Assembly (NCBI GenBank): GCA_009763385.1
Contig: CM019823.1
Location: 87,245,104-87,309,103, forward strand
Source: Coix lacryma-jobi var. lacryma-jobi
Taxonomy: Eukaryota; Streptophyta; Magnoliopsida; Poales; Poaceae
Direction of reading: 5' to 3'
Length of the DNA: 64,000 bases
The notes under the pieces were generated by a model, which was given only the letters and a program-made list of their open reading frames with translations, did no database searches and had not been told where the DNA came from. The first letter of the stretch is position 1, and each line of letters opens with the position of its first letter. This document shows positions 55,701 to 64,000 of this stretch, in pieces. The position numbers and the translations under genes were made by a program.

Positions 55701-55983
55701 TTTGGACTATGGTGTAGTTCTAGAAAGGGTACCTTTGTTGTGTGACAATGAGAGCGTGGTTAAGCTTGCTAACAACCCGGTTCAACACTCTCGCACAAAG
55801 CACATAGATATTCGCCATCACTTTCTTAGAGACCATATTTCAAAGAAAGACATATCCCTAGAAGGAGTTAGAACCGAAGATCAATTGGCAGATATCTTCA
55901 CAAAACACCTAGATGAAAACACCCTTTGTAGATTGCGAAGTGAGCTTAATGTGCTTGATCTAAGTAACTTTGTCAAAAGGTGA
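52770..55983 (+). pseudogene. Copia pol: protease, integrase, RT, RNase H with frameshifts
   Basis: Protease has the intact motif IDSGCTQHMTS (52793 on), but a TGA replaces a Trp codon just before it. Integrase (53146-53919) has the zinc region WHRRLAHVGMNTLNK...CSACQAGK and the full triad contexts (LHMDLFGP, IRSDNGKEF, QNGVVERKNRT). RT (53754-55619) has YQMDVKSVFLNG and YVDDIIFGST, both catalytic sites intact. RNase H is split at about 55600 (LVGYSDSDYAGC before the break; STVEAEYIA and CDNESV after it). Frameshifts near 53140, 53790 and 55600 plus the nonsense change inactivate it. Everything else looks young. The ORF ends TGA 55981. Order PR-INT-RT-RH defines copia. Confidence 0.92.
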
Positions 55984-56770
55984 AAGGGGGTTGTCTTTGC
56001 ATTGCATTGTATCATATGTCATGTTTAAATTATGCCTTGCATATAGGCTTGTCAGATGTGGTTAAGATAACCGCCCTAAAAAGCGTGTGAAGAAGCTTAC
56101 CCATGAGCAAACTTGACAAGCAGCCTAGATTCAAATTCCGTATTGCATTGCATATACATGTGTGTTGCTTTGTCATTTCTTTTTGGTTATGTTTTGAGCA
56201 ACGGTTGTGTTCGTCCACCACTAGGGGGAGCATTTGAGGCTCCTAATGGTTGAGACACCTAGTTTTGGTGGCCACATGTTGTCTCCTCGGGATTTATCGC
56301 CTATTTTACCTAAAAATGATATGTAGCCTATGGCAAAATATTTACAAATTTGAGTGTTTATGCGAGGATGCTCATACTAGGTTCCAACTGGTGTTTATTT
56401 GCCTCTTATTTGAGTTGGAACTTGGTTGGGAGAGAGAGCCGCAACGGAGATCTTCGAAACTGCCCAAAATGCAGCATCGGACGCTGCATCGGACGTTGAC
56501 GTCAGCGTCCGATGCCTGCACTGTAGGCAGCCCCGGCTAAAACAGTGAACTGTCTGCGCCCGTTGTGTCACCAACAGCGCGTCTGATGCCCCACCGGACG
56601 CTGCCCAGTGTCCGATGCCCCATCGGACGCTGCCCAGCGTCCAATGCTGAGGCAAAGGACGCGTCCGATGCGTTTTGGACGATTTTGGAGCTCTCTGAGT
56701 AGACATCGGAGCGTCCGATGCATTTCCATCGGCGCGTCTGATGCCCCTTTAAGTGGCGCAATGAGTTCGT
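55984..56770 (+). mobile_element. Copia 3' region: polypurine tract and start of 3' LTR
   Basis: After pol, a 240-bp spacer ends in the polypurine tract AGGGGGAG (56223-56230); TGAGGCTCC at 56235 is the likely LTR start. A second motif cluster of the type CATCGGACGCTG/CAGCGTCCGATG fills 56460-56750. The sequence does not match the 5' LTR remnant (50821-51751) by eye. Either different LTR parts survive at the two ends or the element is a recombinant. No TATA box was found. Confidence 0.55.
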
Positions 56771-57667
56771 CAACTGGCTACTGGGACCCACGTGACATAT
56801 CCACTCCTTCGTCCTCCTCGCGTCCCTAATCGAGCCCAAGCCCACTCCTCCCGCCGCCGCCGTCCTTGCGCACCCTAACCCTAACTTCACCGCCGGCTGC
56901 CGCGCCCACTCCTCCCGCACGCGCCCAGCCAGCTCGCCGCCGGCGGCTGCTCCGCCTCTCCTCCTTCCGCCTCCTCCAGGCCAGCTGCACGATCTCGCCG
57001 CCGTCGGAGTTCACCGGAGACGCCATCGCTCGCCGGAGCCCTCAACCGGCGTTCTCTCGCTCGTGGTCGTCCCCGAGCCCGTCTTTGTCTCCGGCATACT
57101 ACTCCTCCGGCCCGATCGCTCTTCACAATGAGATTCCTCCCCCACCTTCATAATCAGTGCCCTCAAGGTGTTCGATAAAATACCCCAATGACTTGTTCTC
57201 ACTGTTTATGACCTAGTTTCCACTCCAATCCTTTGAGTCCCATTCAGTGTGATTGGTGGGTGCTAGAACACCAGTCCTTATCTCCTGCTTGGTCGATTCC
57301 GTCGGTTCATCAGGTAGCAAAGCCCTGTCTTTTCTTATCTCTATGTGCTTTGCTTCTGATAGGCTCTTCTCGTCTCTAGCTATATATGTGCTTATAATAC
57401 ATCCATCTACTCCATGCAGCGAGTCAGTGGCCATGTTAGCTTGGCCAATTGGGCAGAGACAGACAACCCGGGGCCAAGCCCATGGGTACGGATCGAGGCC
57501 AAGCCTCGCGAGTGTCAGTGGCCGAGGATCAGTGACAGGGGGAGTTTCTAGACAGTTCAACTGGTTAGTTAGTTTTCTGTGTCAGTTGGCCTTATCAGGG
57601 TGGTTCAGTGGCAGTTGATCTCTTTAGTGTCAGTTCAGTGGTAGTTGTTCTCTTGTTCTTGTCAGTT
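56771..57667. other. CpG-rich and leader-like DNA without a supported gene
   Basis: The part 56830-57100 is very GC-rich with Pro/Ala-coding frames on both strands, as in transcribed parts of grass LTRs. From 57180 to 57600 it becomes leader-like, with a polypurine stretch GACAGGGGGAGTTTC at about 57533. Frames such as 57253-57618 show no family. I read it as LTR and 5' leader of another retroelement whose first ORF begins at 57668. Confidence 0.35.
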
Positions 57668-57961
57668 ATGCGCTGCAAGAACGTCGGTGGTGCCCCGGGG
57701 CACTCTCCTTCATGTCCTCCCCCTTCCGGTCAGCGACCCGGGAAAGGGAAGCTCGTCACGCACCGGAAGCGCACCCGTCAGGAGCGAGAGGCAGTGCAGG
57801 CTCAGGCTGTTGCAGACATCGCTGAGCGTGCTGAGCAGGGAGGCCGTGGTGGCGGCTTACGGATAGAGGACCAGCTGTCAACAGAGCAGAGGCGTGCAGT
57901 TGAGGAGGTTGAGCGGTTTCACGGTTCGCCGACTGGTACGCTTATGGCTGCCGGTCATCGG
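57668..57961 (+). pseudogene. Unidentified ORF cut off by a copia insertion
   Basis: ATG 57668 opens a basic, Pro/Gly/Arg/Gln-rich frame (PSGQRPGKGKLVTHRKR, then EDQLSTEQRRAVEEVERF) that stays open to 57961. There the LTR of the next element begins and supplies a TGA at once. A disordered basic start followed by a charged helix suits a retroelement gag or ATHILA-type ORF, but I do not recognise a family. Only 98 codons remain; the rest is not found to the right of the inserted element. Confidence 0.45.
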
Positions 57962-58817
57962 TGAAAGGTCCAAAATGGCTAGAGGGGGGTGAATAGCCTA
58001 ATAAAAATTTCTACAAAACACTTAGAGAGACTTGTTAGACAATTACAAAGCGAAGCCTTTTGCACTAGCTCTACTAAGTGATGCAAGCCACCTAACAAAA
58101 CAATTCTAGTATGGTATGGTCTCTAAGGCACACAAAATCTATGTCACTACTCTCTATTCTAGTGAGCTAGCAAGAGCTAAATACAATGAACTGGAGAGCT
58201 AACACTAGCAAGATAAACTACCACTACACAAGAAGAAAAGAATGTAATTCAAGTGGAAGAGAGATATACCAACACCGGCAAGAGGTGATCAATCACAATA
58301 AGAATACCAAGAAACTCCGGGAGATGTCCAAAGAGGCTAAGAGACACACTGATTTTCTCCCGAGGTTCACGTGCTTGCCGGCACGCTACTCCCCGTTGTG
58401 TCGACCAACCACTTGGTGGTTCGGTGGCTAATAGGTGTTCACAAACCTAGCTCAACACTAGAGCGCCACAAGAACCGACCCACAAATGGAGGTAACTCAA
58501 TGACACGCGCAATTTACTAGAGTTACCTTTTGGCTCTTCGCCGGGGAAGGCACAATACCCCTCACAAGTCACCGGGAGATGGCCACGAACAATCACCAAC
58601 TCGTGCCAATGCTCCTCCGCTGCTCCAAGCCGTCTAGGTGGCGGCAACCACCAAGAGTAAAGAGAATACCGCAGCAACAACGATCCCCAAGTGCCACTAG
58701 ATGCAAACACACAAGCAAATGCACTTGGAATCACTCAATCTCACTTTGATTCGCGCTATCAAGCAAGGAGATGAGTGGGAGGGAGTATGTTTAGCTCAAA
58801 GGGATGTCCAAGATGTT
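57962..58817 (-). mobile_element. 3' LTR of the gag-only element, truncated
   Basis: It matches 60556-61411 with only scattered single-base differences. In minus-strand sense it keeps the last 856 bp of the LTR and lacks the promoter half. The breakpoint is at the shared CTAACATCTTGG. Confidence 0.88.
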
Positions 58818-60497
58818 AGGGCTACCCAAGCACTTAAGCAAGCGGGCATCTCCACCATAGGCATTGCCTAAGGCACGAGTGAGCTCATTGACCTCATTTT
58901 TCAAGGTCTCATTCTCCACCATTAGTGAGGCATCACAAGTGAAACCATCACTCATAGTAGAAGTAGTAGTGGATGAGCTACATGAGGAGTTAGTGGGAGC
59001 AACAACAATAGGATTATAAAATGATTCATCAAGAATATCACAAGTTACTCCTATGTTACATGTTGGAACAATGTCCTCAACCTTGACTTGATCAAGGAGG
59101 GAGGAGTGAGCTTTTTCAAGCTTGGTGTGAGCCTTGCCAAGCTTCTCATGGACTACCTCTAGCCTCTCATGAGTAGACTTGAGCTCATTAAGGGTTTGCT
59201 CAAGAGCACTAAGCTTCTTGCGCAAATCCTTGCACTCCTTCCTCTTCATCTCAAAGCAAGTGTGAGCTTGCTCCAACATGTCCATGAGGTCCTCCTTTGA
59301 GTGCTCCTCATCCTCATCACTCTCACTATCACTCTCATCATCGGATTGTACCTTAGTTGGCTTGGCCATGAAGCATGATGGAGTGTCAAATAGAGAAGGC
59401 TTGTTGTTGATAGCAATACTTGCAAGTGCCTTCTTCTTGGTGCTCTTCTTGTTGTCATCATCACTTGAGTCTTCATTATCGGATGATGCATCACTATCCC
59501 ATGTGACAACATATGAGCCACCCTTCTTCTTCTTGAAGCTCATTTTCTTCTCTTTCTTCTCCTTCTTATCTTTCTTCTTTTCATCTTCATCATTGTCACT
59601 ATTGTAGGGACAATCCGCTACAACGTGATCCTTGCTCTTGCACTTGTAGCATCTTTTCACATAGTCTTTGTTCTTGTTGTAATCTCTTCTCTTTCTTGCA
59701 CCATAGCCCTTCTTCTTCATGAATTTCCCAAATTTGCGCACAAAGAGAGCTAAGGCTTCATCATCAATGTCACTAGCTTCTTCATTGTCACTTGATTCTT
59801 CCTTCTTGGACTTTCCCTTGCTCTTTGACGAGGTGGCTTTGAATGCCACACTTTTCTTCTTCTTGTCCTCTTCCTTGATCACTTCTTCACTATCTTCATT
59901 GTATTGATCCTCGGTCATGACATCACCAAGCACCTCATTTGGAGTCACATTCTTCAAGCCTCCTCTAAAGATGATGGTGCGAAGTGTCTTGAATCTCTTG
60001 GGCAAGCAACTCAAGAACCGGTGAGTGAAGTCTTCATCTTGCACCTTTTCTCCCAAGGACTTGAGATCATTGATGATGACTTGCAATCTATAGAACATTT
60101 CCGGAATTGATTCATCATCCTTCATCTTGAAGTTGGTGAGCTTGTCCTTGAGCATGTACAACTTGGCACTCTTTACCGTTGAAGTGCCCTCATATGTTTC
60201 TTCTAATCTTTTCCACACCTCACTTGCATTGTCAAGATCTTTGATTTGCTCAAACACCTTTGGATCAATGGCATTGTATATGGTGTTGAGCGCCATTGTG
60301 TTGCATTGCTTGTTGATGGAGTCATTTGGTGTTGGATTGGTAGGATCAAGAATCACAAACTCATTTTCTACCACATCCCACACCTTGTCATTGATTGAAC
60401 CCAAATACATTCTCATCTTTCTCTTCCAATAATCAAAAGATGTGCCATCAAAGAACGGTGGTTTGCCCCCAACATGGTTAAACACAATTTGAGCCAT
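58791..60497 (-). CDS. Copia gag polyprotein, intact 568 residues
   Basis: ATG 60497 to TAA 58791 with no break. Residues about 10-200 form a UBN2-type capsid region (FDGTSFDYWKRKMRMYLGS, then AKLYMLKDKLTNFKMKD, then DEDFTHRFLSCLPKRFKTLR). Residues about 215-280 are Lys/Glu-rich. A CCHC knuckle CYKCKSKDHVVADC lies near residue 285. A long acidic/Lys-rich stretch follows, then a coiled coil at about 410-470 (ERLEVVHEKLGKAHTKLEKA). The last nine or so residues (PNILDIPLS) are encoded by LTR sequence beyond the deletion junction. The protein would assemble particles and package RNA, and as an intact gag it may still be expressed. It is the best-preserved gene in the window. Confidence 0.92.
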   Translation of the reverse strand: MAQIVFNHVGGKPPFFDGTSFDYWKRKMRMYLGSINDKVWDVVENEFVILDPTNPTPNDSINKQCNTMALNTIYNAIDPKVFEQIKDLDNASEVWKRLEETYEGTSTVKSAKLYMLKDKLTNFKMKDDESIPEMFYRLQVIINDLKSLGEKVQDEDFTHRFLSCLPKRFKTLRTIIFRGGLKNVTPNEVLGDVMTEDQYNEDSEEVIKEEDKKKKSVAFKATSSKSKGKSKKEESSDNEEASDIDDEALALFVRKFGKFMKKKGYGARKRRDYNKNKDYVKRCYKCKSKDHVVADCPYNSDNDEDEKKKDKKEKKEKKMSFKKKKGGSYVVTWDSDASSDNEDSSDDDNKKSTKKKALASIAINNKPSLFDTPSCFMAKPTKVQSDDESDSESDEDEEHSKEDLMDMLEQAHTCFEMKRKECKDLRKKLSALEQTLNELKSTHERLEVVHEKLGKAHTKLEKAHSSLLDQVKVEDIVPTCNIGVTCDILDESFYNPIVVAPTNSSCSSSTTTSTMSDGFTCDASLMVENETLKNEVNELTRALGNAYGGDARLLKCLGSPNILDIPLS

Positions 60498-60541
60498 TTC
60501 AACACCGAAGGTTGTTAAGCCTTATGCAAACGGTGACCACG

Positions 60542-60553
60542 GCTCTGATACCA
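60542..60553 (-). promoter_or_regulatory. Primer-binding site, initiator tRNA-Met type
   Basis: TGGTATCAGAGC on the minus strand, the classical plant copia site, two bases beyond the LTR end (TTTCA at 60556). Confidence 0.95.
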
Positions 60554-61504
60554 CTTGAAAGGTCCTAAATGGCTAGAGGGGGGGTGAATAGCCTAATAAA
60601 AATTTCTACAAAACACTTAGAGAGACTTGTTAGACAATTACAAAGCGAAGCCTTTTGCACTAGCTCTACTAAGTGATGCAAGCCACCTAACAAAACAATT
60701 CTAGTATGGTATGGTCTCTAAGGCACACAAAATCTATGTCACTACTCTCTATTCTAGTGAGCTAGCAAGAGCTAAATACAATGAACTGGAGAGCTAACAC
60801 TAGCAAGATAAACTACCACTACACAAGAAGAAAAGAATGTAATTCAAGTGGAAGAGAGATATACCAACACCGGCAAGAGGTGATCAATCACAATAAGAAT
60901 ACCAAGAAACTCCGGGAGATGTCCAAAGAGGCTAAGAGACACAATGATTTTCTCCCGAGGTTCACGTGCTTGCCGGCACGCTACTCCCCGTTGTGTCGAC
61001 CAACCACTTGGTGGTTCGGTGGCTAATAGGTTTTCACAAACCTAGCTCAACACTAGAGCGCCACAAGAACCGACCCACAAATGGAGGTAACTCAATGACA
61101 CGCGCAATTTACTAGAGTTACCTTTTGGCTCTTCGCCGGGGAAGGCACAATACCCCTCACAAGTCACCAGGAGATGGCCACGAACAATCACCAACTCGTG
61201 CCAATGCTCCTCCGCTGCTCCAAGCCGTCTAGGTGGCGGCAACCACCAAGAGTAAAGAGAATACCGCAGCAACAACGATCCCCAAGTGCCACTAGATGCA
61301 AACACACAAGCAAATGCACTTGGAATCACTCAATCTCACTTTGATTCGCGCTATCAAGCAAGGAGATGAGTGGGAGGGAGTATGTTTAGCTCAAAGGGAT
61401 GTCCAAGATGTTAGAGTGCCAAGAGAGACCTCCCAAAGCCGGCCAACTCATATTTATATACCCCCTCAATCAAATAGAGCCGTTACCCCTTCACTGGGCA
61501 GTTT

Positions 61505-61850
61505 TCGTACTGACCGGACGAGTCCGGTCAATATTTCAGTAGCGTCCGGTCGAAGTTTAAGTAGTGACCGGACTCTAGTTCACTAGCGTCCGGTCAGATT
61601 TTCACTCAGCGTCCGGTCAAACATAGAGAGGTTCCAGAGAGGTTTTTCATCGACCGGACGCGTCCGGTCACCATTGACCGGACTCACTCAGCGTCCGATC
61701 ACTCTATTTGAACCGATGTCTCTCGTGAACAGTGGAACAGGCGAGTCCGGTCGTTTGTTTCAGCAGAGTCCGGTCAGTGTTTCACTAGTGACCGGACGCA
61801 CGTCAATAGCGTCCGGTCGCTATTCCAGCGTCCGGTCAAGCCTGAAATAC
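61505..61850. repeat. GACCGGACGC/GCGTCCGGTC motif cluster, copy 2
   Basis: About fourteen copies in both orientations within 345 bp, one of them the full palindrome GACCGGACGCGTCCGGTC near 61651, spaced mostly 15-35 bp with linkers such as ACTAG and TTTCAGTAG. Confidence 0.9.
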
Positions 61851-62118
61851 ACGTTTTCAACTCCGGTTTCTTCTCCTTTGCAAATGTGCCAACACCACCA
61901 AGTGTACATCACCTTGTGCAAGTGTGTTAGCATTTTCCAAACATTCTTCAAAGGATTTGAGGTTAGCACACTAGGTCCTAATGCATATGCATGTATGAAT
62001 TCACCTAGTGGCACTTGATAACCGCAATCACCGAGATAGTCCCCTCTTAATAGTACGGCTATCGATCCTAAACACACTCACACCCTCTATGGTGTCTTGA
62101 GTGTCAAAACAAAATCCC

Positions 62119-62126
62119 TATTTATA
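62119..62126 (-). promoter_or_regulatory. TATA box of the gag-only element
   Basis: TATAAATA on the minus strand in the context AAAGGTATAAATAGGGA, upstream of the motif cluster and gag. Confidence 0.75.
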
Positions 62127-62303
62127 CCTTTGCCTTGATCTCCATAGGATTTTGCTTTTCTCTTCTTCTCTTTCCAAATGTGGAGCACTTGATCCATCTT
62201 TTGGTCATCATCACCAACACCATGGTCATCATCTAGCTCCCACACTTGGTGTGTACCGACCTAGCTTATGAACACTTCATGACAAAGGTTAGTACTCTAG
62301 GTG

Positions 62304-64000
62304 TGTAACACCCCTGGTGTTACTAATGTAATTAACTTGACATGTCATCATCTTAAGCATTAATCATTTCCTGTGATGCATTTGAATTGCCTAATTGCTA
62401 TGCTTTGATTCCCTTTTCAAAAACCCTAAAAGCCCAATTCTCTCTATAAGGGCAAAATGGTAATTTCACCTCTGTGCCTAGTTCTATGTCATTCTTGTTC
62501 TAATTTAGTGCCCTGATGTTTGTTGCATTGATCAAAGTTCAAAAATCAGATTTGATTTGATTTTTCCTTTTGCAAAACCCTAAAATCCCAAATCCTGGAT
62601 TTATCCCCTTTTTGATAACTTTTTCAAAATTCAAAATTTTGAGTTGGTTCAAAAAGCAAAGTTGTGAATCTGATCAAGAGGAACAACTTTGGTATTTACA
62701 AATTTCAAAGTTTCTATATAAAATTTGAAGTAATTTCAAATTCATTCAAACTCCAGTTTTTGTCCCTTTTTGAGTTTTCAAAATTAATTCAAAAACTATT
62801 GAGTTTCAGAAAAAGTGTATATTAGCAAAGTTGTAGGTTTTGTCAAATGGAACAACTTTCATATATAAAGATTTTCAAGTTTCAGTTTGAAATCCAAAGT
62901 AATTTTGATTTGAATCAAATTTGAAAAGTGTCCCCTTTTCTGTTTTTTGAATATAGTTCAAAAACTATTTGGAATTTGAAAATGTTCATATTGACAAAGT
63001 TGTAGATCTCATTTTTCTGAACAACTTTAGTATTTTGAGTTTTTCCTGTGCAGTTCAAATTTTGGGAGAAATTTGCAAAATTCAGAAACCAGCAAAAGTC
63101 AAAACCTAGGCCTAGCACTGTTCGTCCCCTACCTCTAGCCGGCGCAGTGCAGAGGGGGCCCCGGCCATGGCGCCCCGCCGGCGCTGCTCCTGCAGCTCGC
63201 CTGGCAGCTTCCCACGCGCCCTTATCCTACCGCCGCTGTCTCCCTGTTCCCTCCGCGCCCGCACGCGAGCGCTGACCCTCGCTCTCGGTCCCTACAGTGC
63301 TCCGCGCGTCGCCGCAGCGTGGCCATCGCCGACGAGGTCTCGCCCAGGCCCCGGCTGCACGCCTGACCCTCCGCCTGCGCGCAATCGAGAGCGCACGCGT
63401 CCGCCGAGCTTATCCACCCACCCTCGAGCTCTCTACCGGCCTCGGGCCGCGGCTATAAATGGGCCGCCGAAGCCCGAGCTTCTTCCTCAGCTCCGCCGCC
63501 GTCGCCACCTCACTCCAGAGCCTCCCGTGCTCAACCACCTAGCTCAGAAGCTCCGCCGTGTTCTTGTGCCGCTTCCCCACCCTCCAATTTCACCTCTACC
63601 GCCCTCAATCGCCCGGCGTAGCTCGCCGTTGTCATCTCCGGCAAGAACCCGGCGAACTCGGGTTCGTGAAATTCGCCGTCTCCGGCCATGATCATCCCTC
63701 ACCGACCCCCGTGTCGTGTTCCTTGACTCCGTGCGACTCTAACCCGGCCCTCGTGGTCGCTTATCTTGCGCAGAACCGCCGGCGCGACGATCGCCGCCGC
63801 AACCTCCCCGCCGGTCATCGCCGTTCATCTACCTCCGTTCATCCTCTCACCTCGCCGAGTCCCTTGATCGACGCGGGTGAGCCCTCTGATCACTCTCGTG
63901 CCCTCAGCTTCGCCGCGGAGCGCCCAGCGTGGCCGGCGTGCTGAGCGCCGCCCGTTTATGGTCGCCGGCGACGAGCTCCCGCCGCCGTGTGTCTTTCTCT
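62304..64000 (+). mobile_element. Long gypsy LTR, right end outside the window
   Basis: It starts TGTAACACCCC and follows the solo LTR (30857 on) segment by segment: the same early block (GACATGTCATCATC), the AT-rich stretch with AACAACTTT repeats, GGGGCCCCGGCCATGGC (31685 and 63156), and a TATA box. It is diverged enough to be a different copy or subfamily. The GC-rich frames at 63167-63944 are compositional and parallel those of the solo LTR. Confidence 0.8.
63454..63460 (+). promoter_or_regulatory. TATA box of the right gypsy LTR
   Basis: TATAAAT in GCGGCTATAAATGGGCC, about 1.15 kb from the LTR start, the same place as in the solo LTR. Confidence 0.7.

Larger units (their letters stand above)
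57962..62303 (-). mobile_element. Gag-only copia element (SIRE/Opie-like), minus strand
   Basis: Read leftward: 5' LTR (62303-60556), primer site TGGTATCAGAGC (60553-60542), gag (60497-58791), and a 3' LTR piece (58817-57962). The left and right LTRs agree almost base for base over 57962-58817 versus 60556-61411. Protease, integrase, RT and the first half of the 3' LTR are missing: gag runs straight into LTR sequence. The left flank ATCGG has no match at the right end, where the next LTR starts. It could be mobilised only by a related autonomous element. Confidence 0.85.
60556..62303 (-). mobile_element. 5' LTR of the gag-only element
   Basis: It ends CCTTTCA at 60556. In minus-strand sense it contains a TATAAATA box (62126-62119), the GACCGGAC motif cluster (61850-61505), and a conserved U5 reaching the primer site. 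Its start is placed at the border with the next LTR (62304) and is uncertain, since no clear TG start or target duplication was seen. Confidence 0.75.

Noticed and set aside
57253..57618. 121-codon frame as a gene
   Set aside because: Composition and context are those of a retroelement leader; no protein family is seen and the start is arbitrary.
63167..63944. Open frames of 174 and 128 codons
   Set aside because: They occupy the same LTR position as the GC-rich frames in the solo LTR, and their protein sequences do not correspond between the two copies.

Overview
The window looks like nuclear DNA of a grass (Poaceae; probably a panicoid such as the sorghum/sugarcane/Miscanthus group, which is inference). 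It consists almost entirely of nested and broken transposable elements. No ordinary host gene could be supported. Signs of a plant nuclear genome are long gypsy LTRs with internal TATA boxes, Athila-type elements with tRNA-Asp primer sites, copia elements with the SIRE/Opie layout and a TGGTATCAGAGC primer site, and a PIF/Harbinger DNA transposon with an intron-containing Myb/SANT gene.

Left part (1-26.1 kb). A gypsy LTR end (1-2494) is followed by three blocks of gene-poor DNA that read like grass mitochondrial intergenic sequence (2.5-6.9, 12.5-16.9 and 21.4-26.1 kb). One block holds a decayed mitovirus polymerase remnant (5.4-6.0 kb, minus). Between the blocks lie a minus-strand gypsy fragment (6.9-12.5 kb) split by a 4.2-kb Harbinger element with TTA target duplications, a minus-strand copia LTR (about 17-18 kb), a compact plus-strand cluster of overlapping unidentified ORFs with a reverse-transcriptase-like protein (18.0-20.6 kb), and a gypsy gag fragment (20.6-21.4 kb).

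Middle part (26.1-43.9 kb). A degenerate copia pol (26.1-28.9 kb) abuts a 290-bp LTR and a minus-strand Athila-type LTR/leader piece. Head-to-head with it is a plus-strand Athila-type element (30.8-43.4 kb). This element has gag-protease and a second ATHILA ORF-1-like gene behind its own TATA box, but no reverse transcriptase or integrase. Its 5' LTR was hit by a 4,153-bp solo gypsy LTR flanked by the duplication ATAAC.

Right part (43.9-64 kb). A 56-bp satellite with a three-monomer higher-order unit leads into about 3 kb of unidentified DNA rich in a CGAAGGT motif. Next come SIRE-type 3' sequence and an LTR-like region with seven covarying hairpins. A nearly full copia gag-pol (51.7-56.0 kb) has all catalytic motifs but several frameshifts. 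A truncated unknown ORF (57.7-58.0 kb) is cut by a gag-only minus-strand copia element (58.0-62.3 kb) with an intact 568-codon gag. The window ends in another long gypsy LTR (62.3-64 kb) related to the solo LTR.

The most unusual items are the covarying hairpin array (50.17-50.44 kb), the overlapping ORF cluster (18.0-20.6 kb), and the 20-bp-phased TGGCGCCCGCCA motif of the Athila-type element. Family names rest on reading motifs by eye, without database searches.
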